A stretch of DNA of 64,000 nucleotides, taken from the NCBI RefSeq assembly GCF_023973825.1, contig NW_027122922.1, positions 1-64,000 on the forward strand, given 5' to 3'. A program made the position numbers and the translations under genes. The notes beneath the pieces are model-generated. The model was given only the letters and a program-made list of their open reading frames with translations. It was not told where the DNA came from and searched no databases. Of this stretch, positions 40,313 to 53,211 are shown in pieces. Each line of letters opens with the position of its first letter. Within the stretch, counting starts at the first letter, position 1. The DNA is from Plasmodium brasilianum (lineage: Eukaryota > Apicomplexa > Aconoidasida > Haemosporida > Plasmodiidae).

Positions 40313-41202
40313 TGATCATCCTTAACAAAAAGCTTTCTTTTTGGAGATTACATTTACATCTATCAAGGCAACTTATTAAATGGGAAAGACTGTTACGCAG
40401 GAAAAGAAGAGAATGGAGAAGCGAAGCAATATTTGAAAAGACAATGAAAAAATGACTTAAAAGATATGAAAATGAGAAAAATAAAAATAAGTACCACATT
40501 GATTTATTGAGAATGCCAAACTTATAAATTCAGTAAAAATATTAAAACTATTTTTGTTTTGTGCTCTTTTTATGTTAAGGAAGGAATAACAAAGATTTTT
40601 ATCTAATAACAGAATATCATTATATACATAATATATTAACTATAAAGAGGGGAAAATAAAAAATTCTAGTGTGAAACTTTTTAAAATATTTTTCTAATTT
40701 ATTATTTCTTCTCTTAATTCATATGAAAAGACAAAAAAACACGAAAATAAGCCTATTATTATATAATTTCTTTGGAAATGGAAATGTAAAAATTGAAAAG
40801 TATTTTATTCAAACAATATATATGTGTCACCCATAATGTTATAACGAGTAAATATACTTGTGTGTATGTACGTATACATATGTAAATATGTATAGGTGCA
40901 TATATATATGTATATGTGTACACTCGTATAATATAAAATATCCACTTAAATATATCCTCACATGTATCTTTCATATTTCAGAAAATACCTATTTGATTTT
41001 TAGCTTTAAAAATTACGTTGAATTATTTGACTATATTATTAAAAGATTTGACGCAAACATTTTTTCATGCGTACGCAGTGGGTATATAAAAATAGTAGCA
41101 AAAGAAACAAATGAGATGTATTTTTAATGGCTTAATTTATCTATTTTATATTATGACATTATTTCTTCAATTTCTTATTATGACTTAGCTTCATATATAT
41201 AT
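40313..41202 (+). pseudogene. Relic of an unrecognised gene, left copy of a duplicated pair
   Basis: Two parts look coding. At 40313-40527 the + strand reads MIILNKKLSFWRLHLHLS, then LIKWERLLRRKRREWRSEA, IFEKTMKK, a stop and LKRYENEKNKNKYHIDLL, which is rich in Trp, Arg and Lys. At about 40981-41202 it reads NTYLIFSFKNYVELFDYIIK, RFDANIFSCVRSGYIKIVAK, ETNEMYF, a stop, then WLNLSILYYDIISSISYYDL with AS. The second part aligns codon by codon with the copy near 52.6-52.8 kb, which argues that this frame was once translated. A TATG/TGTA-rich repeat separates the parts. The stop codons in both make it a pseudogene unless they are read around by introns. The Trp/Arg-rich part might recall tryptophan-rich antigens, but I cannot support that. 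Confidence 0.4.
40858..40923. repeat. TGTA/TATG-rich low-complexity tract
   Basis: Alternating TGTATG, TACATATG and TATATG units. They create opposing open frames on both strands that are not genes. The right duplication copy has a shorter version at about 52468-52500. Confidence 0.75.
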
Positions 41203-43190
41203 GTAAATTTTTTTTTATGTTGTATCCATCATATGTGATAAGAATGAAGGAACTCATCAGAAAAAGACATGCATGAAGAAAATAATTTGTAGTTAAAACA
41301 TTTTAAAAAAAAATAAATCATATAATGTATTTATCGTGAGAACGAAGTTTTATATATATAAATATCATATATAATTTTAGTGAACAAGTAAGTTCATGTT
41401 TGTGTATGTACATAGAATTATATTATTGTTTAGTACAGATATATTTATGCATATAATACTGTTGTATATATATTTATATATATATATATTTTTTTTTTGA
41501 TAGTATTAAGCTAATATATATTTGAATCAGCGCTAATGGGCACTAGTATATATAATAGAAAAATGTTTTATTTTGTTACGTCTTAAACAATAAGTACATA
41601 ATTAAAATTAATAATACATTTAACATTTAATTCAATTAAGCATTAAATAATATGTAAAAATATTTTAATGTTAGTGACATTTTTGTATAGCATATCATTA
41701 TGTATAGATAATAATTTATAGAATTGTGTTACTCTATATTTTTGATATGTCTGTTAGTTTACGTAGTCATTATTACAACCTTAAATGTATACAAATATAG
41801 GGATTTTGTTAAAATAAAAAAAAAAAATTTTTTTAATTTTTAATTCTGTCCTTTTCAATAATATCTTATCTAGTAAAAAGAAATCCATATTATATATTTA
41901 GGATAATTTATGTACATCATATTACTCTTATATTAGTTCTTTGAGTGCTAATATATCTTAACATATTAATCTATTTTGTATAAATTTTTTAATTAAATGT
42001 GAATAAATTACATTGTTTTTGGCTTCATATATTTATAAGATTTTTGTATGAATAAACTCTGGTTTTGAAAATGCTCTTACTAAATTCAAAATTAACCAAA
42101 ATTAACATTAAAATTTGATTCATTAACAATATGTTATGGGAATTTGAAAATGTATACCTTATCCTATAACATATATTAAGTATTTCATATTTTTAAAAAA
42201 TATAGATGGAGCTAAATAACATGATGATCATATTTAGATATATATACATAGTCAAATTGACCAACATGTTAATAAAAATTTTCATAAGTTATTGTTTTTT
42301 TTTTTATTATTGATAATATAATTTATAATATTTTATGAATTATTATTTTTTCTGGATATAATATAATATAAATATTTATACTTATCTTTTGTATTAGCAA
42401 TCAAAATTTTTGAAAGGTAATTATCACAAATTTCTATTATAAGTTCGATTTATAATATATACCTATGCTGGAATTTGTTAATATGCATATTACAGTTTTT
42501 TACCAATAAATGCAAGGTAGAAAACATTTATTATAACACATTCATAGTTGATTTAATTAGATTTTATAAAAATTAAATATTTATGAAGAAATAAAAACAT
42601 AACGGGTAAAATGTATATTTCATTCTTGATATATTTAAACATATACATTATTTATTTACACTTATTCAGATATTGGTACATTTTTTACATGAATTTCTGT
42701 AACTTTTATTTTTTCATTGGTAAATTTCATCTAAATATATATATATTATTAAAGAAAAAAATAAAGTTTAGTTTAAATTAAAAATATTTCATTTATATAT
42801 AATATTACAAATTATACATAACTAAAAAGTATAAATTTGGAAAGTTATATAGAAAATATAAAAGATAAGTCTTTAATTACCTGTAATATATGTATTTTTT
42901 AATATATTCGATAGTTTTTCTTATGAGTTATATCAAATAGGTTATAGTACATATAAGAATATATATATTTACTTAGTAAATAAAGCGTGTGCTAAAAATA
43001 ATATAACTCAAAAAGTAATAAGAAATATTATTATTTTCATCGTTTATTGTTATTATTTTAATGTTATATTAATTAATATTTTTCGAAATCATAACAAGTT
43101 TTCAAAAATAATTTTTTTTAGAATGAAAATTAGTAATTTGAGTAACAGTAAAAAAGATAATTACTCTTTAAATATTTAGAACAAGATATT
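41203..43190. other. AT-rich spacer before the fam gene at 43629
   Basis: No gene seen. Similarity to the right duplication copy fades here. Confidence 0.5.
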
Positions 43191-43220
43191 GTGTACATTC
43201 TATACAATCTATATTATATA
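43191..43220 (+). promoter_or_regulatory. Conserved upstream patch of the fam gene at 43629
   Basis: GTGTACATTCTATACAATCT then ATATTATATA, about 410 bases before the ATG. The core TACATTCTATA is kept although this gene is of the other sequence type from most neighbours. Confidence 0.35.
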
Positions 43221-43628
43221 CTTTCCATATACTACATAAAATAAATATATAGTAATATATAAAATTTTTATTTTATTTTTATTTTTTTATAATTAAACGT
43301 GTTAATAAATAATTTAATTTCTCCATTACATTAAATAATTATATTACATATTTTAAAAATTTATTAATGAATGCAAACTATTTTATTTTAGCGGAAATTA
43401 TTTTTTTTTTAAATTGACATTAAGATAAAAATCATATAATATATTTCTAAAGTTATTTTTCCTTGTATGCTTTGTAAAATTTATTAAAATTATATAAAAT
43501 TAAATATTTATGGAGTCATAGAAAAAAAAAAAATTTTTTAAAATAATTATAGAATATCTTATCGTTAGATCTATATTATATAATTATTAACTTTGTACTT
43601 ACTGAATATAATATTAAGGATCTGTATC

Positions 43629-44548
43629 ATGGAACAAAAAATTAAGCTAGTACTATATATTAAAATCGGTGCGTTTATCATTTTATATTGGATATGCCAT
43701 TTTAGCGAAGTTGTATGTTAATATTATTTAAAAATATTTGAATTGTTAATATATTTTTTTTTTTATATTGTGTTATTTTTATTAATATTTTTTTTTACCG
43801 TTAGATAATTTATTCTACTAAATATAAAACATTTACATGGTTTTTTTAGATTAATTTTAACAAATCTTTTGATGTGAAGTACAATTTGAATATAAAATTA
43901 AATAGAAGAATTTATAGACTACTAGCAAAATATAAACAAAATAGGGATACAAATATAATAGGGGTAAAAGACAATATCCCATATTATAGCCTGAATGAAA
44001 AAGAACATAAATCTTATAAAGAAAAGGAAACAAAAAGAAAAAAAAAACATTCCGGTAAAAATCTATTAAATAACAATCAATATTATACAGAAGTCGTAGA
44101 CTATAATAATGGCATGTTTGATGGGAAACATTTCCATTTAAGAAAAAAATGGATTAAAAAAAGAGATTATGATGATTTTCTCGAAAAACAGAGAATAAAT
44201 GGAAATATAGCTTTAAAAAAAATAAAATTTAGAAGTTATGGATTTGGAGTTTTTATATTTTTCCTTTTTTTTTTGTTCGGAATAGGTCTACCCATACTAG
44301 AAGGAGTAGGGGTATTGGAAACTGCAGGTAAGATGCTTGTAGGTAGTTCAACAGATTCAACATGGTTTGGGGATATTTTAAAAAATATAGTAAATTATTT
44401 AAAATTATCAGAAGCAGCTTATAAGATATTACCGAATGTACTACTTTTCGTTTTTTTAGCTGTTATAATTGTAATAGCAATTCCTATAATCTTAAGAAAT
44501 AATGAAAAATATAAGAAAATTAAATTGATGATGGAGCAAAATCAATAA
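43629..44548 (+). CDS. Exported protein, fam-l/fam-m family (FHFEKKW type, probably fam-m)
   Basis: Exons 43629-43712 and 43850-44548, intron 137 bases, phase 0, 260 residues. Exon 1 encodes MEQKIKLVLYIKIGAF and ends CHFSEV. Exon 2 carries RLLAK at 51-55, then a basic region and the signature VVDYNNGMFDGKHFHLRKKW (about 110-129), DDFLEKQR and KKIKFRSYGFG. Membrane segments lie at about 158-178 (FFLFGIGLPIL) and 223-243, followed by NNEKYKKIK near the C terminus. It is the closest relative in this window of the gene at 3711; both also share a stretch of 3' flank (about 44584-44670 against 4636-4725). A gene of the other type follows 2.6 kb downstream on the same strand. That matches the fam-l plus fam-m same-strand doublet described for P. 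malariae. The ORF is intact and the start unambiguous. Confidence 0.91.
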
Positions 44549-46690
44549 AACGAAATATGTATCTTTATTTAACAAATCTATTAATATGAAGTAATATCTG
44601 TAATATCATTAGTGATATATTTTTAACAAACGTAACTATACCTGTAACAATTTTATAGATGCAAGTGTATAAATATTGCGTTTTTGATACAGAACCGTAA
44701 TAAAAATTGTATTATTCACTTTTTTTATGAATTTGATTGTTTCGTTATTTTTGAATATATATTTTAAATTATTATTTAATATTAATTAAGCAAATATGGT
44801 ATAATATATATATTTCTGTATAAAAACATAATTAAGATAAAAATATTTTTTTGAGCTTTCAAGTAAATATATAATCGAATAATTGATACAATTTCACAGA
44901 AATGTGATAATTTATATTTGTACTAAAATTTGCTTCTTTTAATTTTATATCTTGTAATAATATAAAATTATAATTTTTCAGATTATTAAAATGTTGTATA
45001 ATTAGCAAGGAATTAAAAATAAATATGTCTTGTTTTGTATTTAATAAAAAGAACTAAATGTATTGTGGTGAACTGATATATATATATGTGTACATTCGCT
45101 TAAAAAGGGCTTAATATTTATTATGTGAAATATGATTTATGATAAATTGCAACAAACATATTTATTGAAAAATCTCCTTAATACCTTTTAGTACTTATCT
45201 TATCGTAAAAAAGTAAACGTATGAATATATTATGAAATAATATCTTTTTTATTTATGGACTAATTGTAACGGTTTACTCATTTAGGGATATTATACATTT
45301 AAAATTAAATAAATAGTTAAAATGATTTATCATATTATTATTATTATTCCTAATTATAGGATTAATTAAATTCCGTTAAAATCAGTTATGCATATATTAA
45401 TTTGAAATTGGATAAGCATATGTTGTATACTTTGTATTTATATCTTATGTCATTAAGTGATTATACTAATGAATTAGTTTTAAACATATATAATTTGTTA
45501 ATACGAGAAAAATTTTTTTATTTTATTTTATTTTTTTTATATTTCTAATAACTGTATAATGCTAAAAATGTAATATATATATATCTGTAAAAATCTAAAT
45601 TATCATTAAAGATATTCAAAATAATTATATATTTTGTAAAAACATTTAATAATGTATAGGTATTTATCTTTACATTTATAATATATTCATGGTTTTATAT
45701 AAATACATAAGTAAAGATTTAATATTATTTTGTTAATAAAAAGCGATACATATAGTTTATATTTACCAATAAGAACTTATTCATATTTATAATGCTCATT
45801 TTTTAAATGAATTAAAACAAAAAAAAATACGAATTATTTTTTTGTATACAGTTCATAAATACAAATATACGTTCTAAGTAAGGGTTTGCACGTTAGTATT
45901 CAGGTTATTTCTAAGTACTGTCCAACGTTTGTTACTGAAATTTTAGTTTTGGTATTAAGTGTTTGTATGTAAATTATTAATATCGTGTATGACAAAGTTG
46001 CTCTAGAGTATAAGTTTATACATACTTTTAATATTCTATTTTTACATTTACGTAATTTCTGAATTAATTCTGTTTCACAAGCATTAATTTTATTTGAATA
46101 ATGTATTAAAATGTTAAGAAAATTATATAGGTGCTTTTATCATCTATTGTATAAAAAAAATAAATTATTGAAACAATGATATTCTAATAATAATATATAT
46201 ATTGAAATATTAATATATATGATTACTTTTATTTTATTATATAATATTAATATTTCTTCTAAGTATATACATATTTTTAAAAAGAATAAAATAATAGGTT
46301 ATATGGGATAATTTAGTAACAATTTATTTACAGGTAATATAAATTAAGCTTAATTTAAAATAGTAATTTACAAAAATTATTATACAAAAATAAAATATTA
46401 CCATCTATTTAAATATAAATATATATTATTGTATAAATTTTGTAGTATCCAGTATATTAAATTTTTAAAATATTTTATAACTGATTAAAAAAATTAAGTG
46501 CCCTAATTAATATAATACAAATGAGTGTAAGAGATATGATTTATTTAACATTATTAATATTAGATTATTAAGCTAATTAATATTATATAACGTTAAATTC
46601 CACTTTTAGTTAAAAAAGTTTACAAAATTAGAATTATTAATATAAAAACATTTCTAATATTAGTTGTTATTTAATTACAGAGTAAATATA
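44549..46690. other. Intergenic region of the fam pair 43629/47126
   Basis: 44584-44670 is a fam 3' flank like that at 4636. A less AT-rich patch at 45880-46030 reads on the minus strand as SRATLSYTILIIYIQTLNTK and TKISVTNVGQYLEIT before a stop. It is possibly old coding sequence, but not enough to call. Confidence 0.4.
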
Positions 46691-46720
46691 TTACCTATAT
46701 TCTCTACATTCTCTATTTTA
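46691..46720 (+). promoter_or_regulatory. Conserved upstream patch of the fam gene at 47126
   Basis: TTACCTATATTCTCTACATT then CTCTATTTTA, ending 406 bases before the ATG. CTATATTCTCT is shared exactly with the gene at 59925. Confidence 0.35.
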
Positions 46721-47125
46721 CATGAATACCATGTTTGGATATATTACGTATTCTTATATTTTTATTTTTATTTATTTATTTGAAATCATAAAGAATTATT
46801 TAATTACTCTACCATATTAAATAATTAAATTATATATTTTGAATATTTATAAATGAATTCAAGTTTTTTTATTTTAATAAAAATAATATTTTTAAGAGTA
46901 GAATAAAGGTAAGAATTATATTATATACTACTATAAATATTTTTCTTTGTGTCTGTTGTTAAAAATATTATGAGTACATTTTTTTTTTACGTTTTATGGA
47001 ACAAAAAAAAAATAATAAAAAAAAATATTAAATAAATAAAAAATTATTATACATCATTAAAAGAATATTATACTATCGTTTATTTATTCATTCTTGAATA
47101 AGTTATGTTATTAAAAAATTATATC

Positions 47126-48108
47126 ATGGATAAAAAAATTAAGTTACTTTTTTTTATTAAAATTTCTGCGTTTATCCTTATATCTTGGATGTGGAATTTA
47201 AGCAATGAGATGGTCTAATGATGTTATTTGAGAATATTTGAGTTATTAAAATTTTTCTTGTTTTGAGTTTATTGATAATATTTTTTGAAATAATATTTTA
47301 TATTTTTTAAATTACATATGTTACTTTGTTTTTTTAGAGTATATTTAAAAAGTCCTTGAGTATGAAATGCAACCCTGGAAAAAAATTAGATGCAGTAGAA
47401 TACAGAATATTAACAAAATATAAACAGCATAAGGATTCATGTGATGTATGTTTAAAAGAATATATACCAAATTGTGGATCGAATGAAAATAAAGATATAT
47501 CTATTAATGGAAAATGGGCCAAAACAAATAATAAACTTTCAAATATAGATTCATCAAAGAGTGCAAAAGACCATAAACAAATTATGAAATATAAGTCTTG
47601 TATATTTGAATCAAAAAAATATTCCCATATGGAAAAAAAAATATTCAAAGAACTTGATTATGAATATTTTCTTAAAAACAATAGAACAATCAGTGATAAG
47701 ACTTACAAAAAAATAATACTTAAAAAATACGGACTACGATTTGCTTTTCCTTTACTATTATTTTTGTTATTATTCTTATCACTAATGCTAGATTCATTTA
47801 TGAATCTTGGACTTATGAGAGGATTATATAGTATATTGAGATTATGCGCTAGTGAAGGTTGGTCCAATCCACTGCGTAAAGTGCTTAGTGATGAACGTTT
47901 TAAATGGCTTTTCGAGTCTATGAAAAAAGTAAAAGTACGAAAAAAAGGATCTGAATTTATGGAAACATATGTTTACATTCCGAGCTTTTTTAGATTGATA
48001 ATATATGCTATACCTTTCATTATTTTTGGTGTTACACTTATATCACGCACTATTTATTACCACAAAAAAGTGAAAAAATATGAAAAAATTAAATTTAAGA
48101 AAAGATAA
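47126..48108 (+). CDS. Exported protein, fam-l/fam-m family (KELDY type, probably fam-l)
   Basis: Exons 47126-47212 and 47338-48108, phase 0, intron 125 bases, 285 residues. Exon 1 encodes MDKKIKLLFFIKISAF and ends WMWNLSNEM. Exon 2 opens SIFKKSLSMKCNPGKKLD and its export box reads RILTK (52-56), with both the third-position Leu and the Arg kept but Lys in place of the acidic residue. The typical core follows: HMEKKIFKELDYEYFLKNN, ILKKYGLR, membrane segment 1 at about 164-183, a roughly 60-residue loop rich in Arg/Lys, membrane segment 2 at about 246-266 and a basic KKYEKIKFKKR end. It is the right-hand partner of a same-strand pair with the gene at 43629. It also lies in the 46.7-52.8 kb copy of the segmental duplication, opposite the gene at 36504. 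The ORF is intact. Confidence 0.91.
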
Positions 48109-51100
48109 AAAGAATAATTAGAAATATGTTTAATTATAAAATAATTTTCTATTATGATGCAGTATCTATAAAATCATTGCTTATGTAATTATCAAATATA
48201 TATATAATTCTTTATTTTTTAAAAATATGGCTATTTTTGAAGTGACTTTATGATATATAATAGAACAAAATGATGTTCCTACATTTTTTGTAATTTTGCA
48301 CTTTATAATATTTTTAAATTTATATTATAATATATTGTTGCTATTAAATTAATTATTATGGTTTAATATATACATTATAGTATTTGAATAAATTTTTATA
48401 AAAAACATGTATATATGGGTTAAATTAATATACAAAATGAAAATTCTTATAATTTTAGTAAAATGTGAAAATCTATAATTGAAATAAAATATGATAATTT
48501 TCTTTTTATAAGTTAGTCTAAAATGATTATATTTTGAGTTTATTAAGAAAATGTATTATTTGTTTTATTTTACCAATAAATGTGTCTTATTTTTTATTAA
48601 TAAAAGACAATGAAGTATTCTGTCCATTGATATGTATATATACTGTTTTTTTACTAAAGAAAAAACTTAATATTTATTCTATAAAATATCTATTATGATA
48701 AATTTAAAACATAATTACTCTAAAGACATATTTAGTGTACTTTTATACTTTATTGCATACTCTAAATTAGAATTTATATATATATATTAAAATATATCTT
48801 TATTATATATCAAATATTTATAATTATTTACTAACTTATTAATTTTAAAACCTTATATTTATAGAGTAAAAAATATTTATTATTTTATTATTATGTTTAA
48901 TTCTCATGTTAAATCTTTTTTGCAAAAAACGAATAAAGTATATAATATATTCAGAATTTATAATAGAATTATATAGCTTTTTTATTTTTTACATTATTAA
49001 AATATTAAATTACTGAATTAAAAGTATTCATATATTTAGATAATATGTATAGTTTTTTTTTTGTTAATGGTATAATTTTAAATGCGTATAAATGTATGTA
49101 AATAGTTATGTTATGTTAAGTGGTAGTTAAATTAAATGTATGTAATATTCGTTTACATTATAAGAAGAAGATACCTTTTTATATATATTTCCTATTTTCT
49201 ATGTCTATAATTATATTAAGAAAAAATGTTATTTTAAAGATGTATAAAAATAGATGTATTTTATAATGAAAACGATTTATTAATATGCATTTATGACATT
49301 AATTTTTTATATAAAATAAGAGCAAAATACATTAACTGTTTTTTTAGATAATTAATAAGTACATAACATAGTTTATCTCGGTTAGATAAACTTTGAAATG
49401 ACCTATTTAGAAAATTATTCTATTTTTTTAACACGTTATAATTAAATAAGCTTAATGTATATTGTTTATCATGCAGAACTTGTGCTAATATTATTCCTTT
49501 GTTATATTTGCTTTTATATAGATTTAGACGATAATGGTATTATAATACTTGTATATATTTTAGTTATCGTACTTCTAAAAACTTTAAAAATTATTGTTTT
49601 TTGAGTTAAGTAGAACATGTTTATTTTTTGTGTGTCAAATAATAATTAGCATGTAGGAAAAATGAGACTAGTACATATGGGTAAATGTACATATTAAAAG
49701 TAGAAATATTGTTATTAAAAATTTTAAGGAATATTTTCACATATTTTTTTTTCGTCAACATTTATTATTTCTTTATTTTATTAAAATATGTCCTTTTATG
49801 TATATCCTAAATACGCATATATGTAAAATAACTACACTAAAACAATTTTTTTTATTTATCTTTTTTACATTTCCACATATAATCAATGAAAATAAAATTC
49901 TATATGAAAATCTATTAAGTTTTATCTTATACCTGTTAATATAGAATATATATAAACTTAAATAACATATATATATATATATATATATATGAAATTTATA
50001 AAGAATAACATAAAAGACATTGTAATTTTTTAATTTTCTGCATCTTATATTAGAGCTCTCCTTTCATTAATTTTTATATTATTATAAGCAATATAAAATA
50101 TACATTTGTAAAGATATATTTATTTCATTTTCCATTTAAACTATACATTATTATAAATATGTTCTATATATATATTAGGAGTGTTCAATATGTTCCGTAT
50201 GTATTATATCTATATTTTATAAATTGACAGTTGCACGAAAGCATATAAACTTTAGTTGTTTAACAAATTTTTATAGGTAAATTAGAGGTGAATATTATCT
50301 TTTAATTAGGGTGAATACGTAAATATATTTAAATTATTTTATGCTTTTTTACTAATAATTGTTATTAAGTGTATGGTGAAACTAATATACTTGAATGGAT
50401 ATAAATCAAGTCATTTTTTTCTAACTATTTTATACATTTAGTTCGAATTAATAAATGCATAATATTTTAGATATAATTAAAATATTATTATATGTATACT
50501 AACTATTCAAATAACGTAATTTTATATTTGATCATTATTATAACACATACATTGTTATCAAGTTATAGAGAACATAAAAAAATAATTATTATTATATCAT
50601 AAGTATAGGAAAATAAGATAATAAATTTAATTAGTACCCTTTTATTGGTTAAATATATTAACATAATACCTAATTATTTATATACATTCTAAATATTTAT
50701 TAATTTATGAAATATTGTATTTAATATTTTAAAATATAATATTTCATTCAAGAAAACATTAATTGAAAATTTCTTGTTGTAATTAACAGAGATATGTAAT
50801 TTAAAAATAAAAAATTTAAATAGTGTATATATAGTTAATAAGGTATTATATGGAATGTTAATTACTATCCGGTAAATAATTTAGTGTGTATGTGCTAATT
50901 TGTTTATCAATGTAAAATACTAGGATGTATATGTGACGTACCGTATTATAATCTTTAAAATAATTTTTAATATATTATTATAATGTAATTTTTATACTTA
51001 ATAAAATAATTAACTCTTATACAGAAAAATAATATAAAAAAATCATTTAAAAAATGTTACAATGTTATCATTATTAGTTGCTTTTCATATGTGTAATAGT

Positions 51101-51904
51101 AAATTTTAAACGTTTAATGTGCTATAAGTTGGAAAGGAAAAATATTCTATTATTATTATTATTTTGTTTTTTTTTTTTATCAATTATAAAATAATATTTA
51201 TTAACAGATATTGGATAGATTCTTGTTTTTTCATTATTTTTTACTTCTACTTATATGCATTTCGTTTTATTTATTTTAGTATTTGGTTCAATGGATACTA
51301 TATAAATTTTCTCAAATTTTTATGACTCTATATCTTATTCATAGTTATATATTGTTTTTTTAATTTTTTCTGAATAATTTAATATTTTTCTTATATATAA
51401 GATTAGCTAACATATATAACTTATGTACATGTATTTCTTAAACCTCCTTTTTTTCAGATTTTTATTTCTTCTTTTTACGTATCTTTTTTATGCCCCCCTT
51501 TTATCTCACGTTTATACTTCTCCCATATATCTTACATTTTTACTATACATATTTAGCTATTTTTGTTATTTTTGAAATTAGTAAGTGAAAAATTATATTT
51601 AAAAAAAAGCAAATTATTAAATAGTAAGTAAATTAACATCCGTAGTAATTTTTTAAAAAAAGGAAAAAAAAAAATTTTATTTTCACATTGTGAAAAAGTC
51701 ACTGAAATGTGAAAGAAGTATAGACCTGTTATAATAATTGTTGTACTTTTTTTAATTGAATTGAAAATGTTAATTTTTTTTTCTTCTTGGTATGATATTA
51801 GTTTTTTCTTTAAATAAAAAGAAATATGTGTTCAGAAATTATAGAGTAAAAGAAAATAGTGGATAGAGAGCATTAGCAATATTTGAGCTGTATACATAGA
51901 AATA
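48109..51904. other. 3' flank and right duplication copy
   Basis: The flank motif near 48511 is AGTCTAAAATGATTATATTT. 51475-51850 matches 39.9-40.25 kb. No gene seen. Confidence 0.5.
49967..49990. repeat. (AT)n microsatellite
   Basis: 12 AT units, inside the stretch present only in the right copy of the segmental duplication. Confidence 0.85.
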
Positions 51905-52780
51905 AGAATTTCATAGAAAGTACGCTTTCATTTTTACAGAAAACAAATGTGGGCATTTAGACTACTTAATCTTCGTAATAGAAAATTAATCTAAAAAAGG
52001 GGAAAATGGATAATTAGCAAAACTATACTGACAGTCCATGAAAAAGTATAACCAGAAAAAATAAAAACAGTAAACATAAAAAAAAAAAATAATATAACAT
52101 AAAGGATAATAATTTGTAATAACAAATGTATAATTTAAAATATTTTGTTTTTTTTTTTTATGTTTTTTTTTTACTTGGTTATTGATCATTTAGAAAGATA
52201 TTCTTCTAAAAATAGAGGATAAATATAAATATAAATGATTAATTCAAAGCAAACATGAAGAAAAAAACTTATAAATGTAATTGTTTACAACATTTTTTTA
52301 CTTTAATTTCGTTGTCTTAGTTCTTGTGAGTAGACGAAAAACTACACAGAATGATTTGTATATAAGTACTCCATTGTAATTTGAAATTATAAAAAAGAAA
52401 ATTCATTTTGTAAGAAAAATTTATATGCATTATCTATGTTGCAACATCTAGTATAAGTATTTGAACATGTATATATATATATGTGGATATATATGAATGG
52501 ATTCTATAGGATTATGTGTGTATTCACTCGTTTCCCTCTACGTATCTTTCTAAATATCATAAAACGCATATGTATTCTTATACATAGTAAAATATTTTGA
52601 ATCGTTCAATCATATATTTTATTGTGTCATTGGAAGAAGTTTCTCCTGAACAGGTTCAGCAAGAAAATATTAAACACATAAACGTTATAAAATGTATTTT
52701 ATATGGCATGCTTTACCTATTTACCACCATAACATTTTTTCAGGAATTTCTTATAATGACCAAGCCTCTTAATTATATAC
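51905..52780 (+). pseudogene. Relic of the same unrecognised gene, right copy of the duplicated pair
   Basis: This is the counterpart of the relic at 40.3-41.2 kb, offset by about 11.6 kb. The 5' part (about 51930-52080) matches at DNA level but is full of stops. In the 3' part the frame homologous to the left copy reads KMYFIWHALPIYHHNIFSGI and SYNDQAS before a stop, against EMYF-stop-WLNLSILYYDII and SSISYYDLAS. The residues shared are MYF, W, L, I, S, ISY, D and AS. Upstream in that frame there are two further stops. A different overlapping frame (52597-52809) stays open for 70 codons, but since it is not the conserved frame I treat it as fortuitous. Confidence 0.4.
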
Positions 52781-53087
52781 GTAAATTTATTTTAAGTTGT
52801 CTTTATTAGAAGAATATATTTTTAAAGTTGCTAATATGCACATAAACCATTTAAAATAAAATATATCTAATAAAGCATTTTCCTCAAAAGTTAATTTTAT
52901 GTAAAAAAATAAATTAATTGTTTTGACTGCACAATTGTGTGTGTGCACAAGATTACATTATTCATGATTCATTGATTATTTATCTACAGAGAATTTATGT
53001 GTCTATATGTTTTTTATTTTTTTCTTGTACTACCTTTCCTTGGTTGTTTTAGACTGTTTATGTTGAAAAGTTATAAAAGGATACATA

Positions 53088-53090
<3 letters not shown>

Positions 53091-53121
<31 letters not shown>
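53091..53121. repeat. (AT)n microsatellite
   Basis: About 15 AT units just before the doubtful small ORF at 53212. Confidence 0.9.
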
Positions 53122-53128
<7 letters not shown>

Positions 53129-53211
53129 ACGATTGTATGAGGAAAATTTATGCACATGTTATTTCTCACATTACCAACCTATGTTTCCCTGTTGTAAATG
53201 AGTCTATATAA

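Larger units (their letters stand above)
36061..41200. repeat. Segmental duplication, left copy
   Basis: A diverged copy of 46.68-52.8 kb. Anchors are the fam genes (36504 and 47126), the AATAAGCGTAATATATATT region near 38848 against AATAAGCTTAATGTATATT near 49441, and TAGACCTG at 40123 against 51721. Further on they are CACTCG at 40921 against 52525, and the relic frames near 41.1 and 52.7 kb. Offsets are about 10.6 kb in the first half and 11.6 kb in the second, so one copy gained or lost about 1 kb between. Confidence 0.6.
46680..52800. repeat. Segmental duplication, right copy
   Basis: The counterpart of 36.06-41.2 kb. The extra kilobase lies between about 49.65 and 51.47 kb (about 1.8 kb here against about 0.85 kb in the left copy). 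The right copy's relic gene is more decayed than the left, while its fam gene keeps the Arg of the export box that the left copy has lost. Confidence 0.6.

Noticed and set aside
40313..40527. Tryptophan-rich antigen assignment
   Set aside because: The Trp/Arg/Lys content is suggestive, but the spacing of tryptophans does not clearly match that family and the piece is short.
40759..41127. Two overlapping frames on opposite strands through the TGTA/TATG tract
   Set aside because: Near-palindromic low-complexity repeats leave both strands open. Only the part from about 40981 has support, from its duplicate copy.
47334..47648. 104-codon minus-strand open frame
   Set aside because: Shadow of exon 2 of the fam gene at 47126.
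51986..52189. 67-codon minus-strand open frame
   Set aside because: Phe/Tyr-rich antisense of an A-rich stretch inside the relic region; no support.
52597..52809. 70-codon + strand open frame in the right duplication copy
   Set aside because: Comparison with the left copy shows that a different frame is the conserved one.
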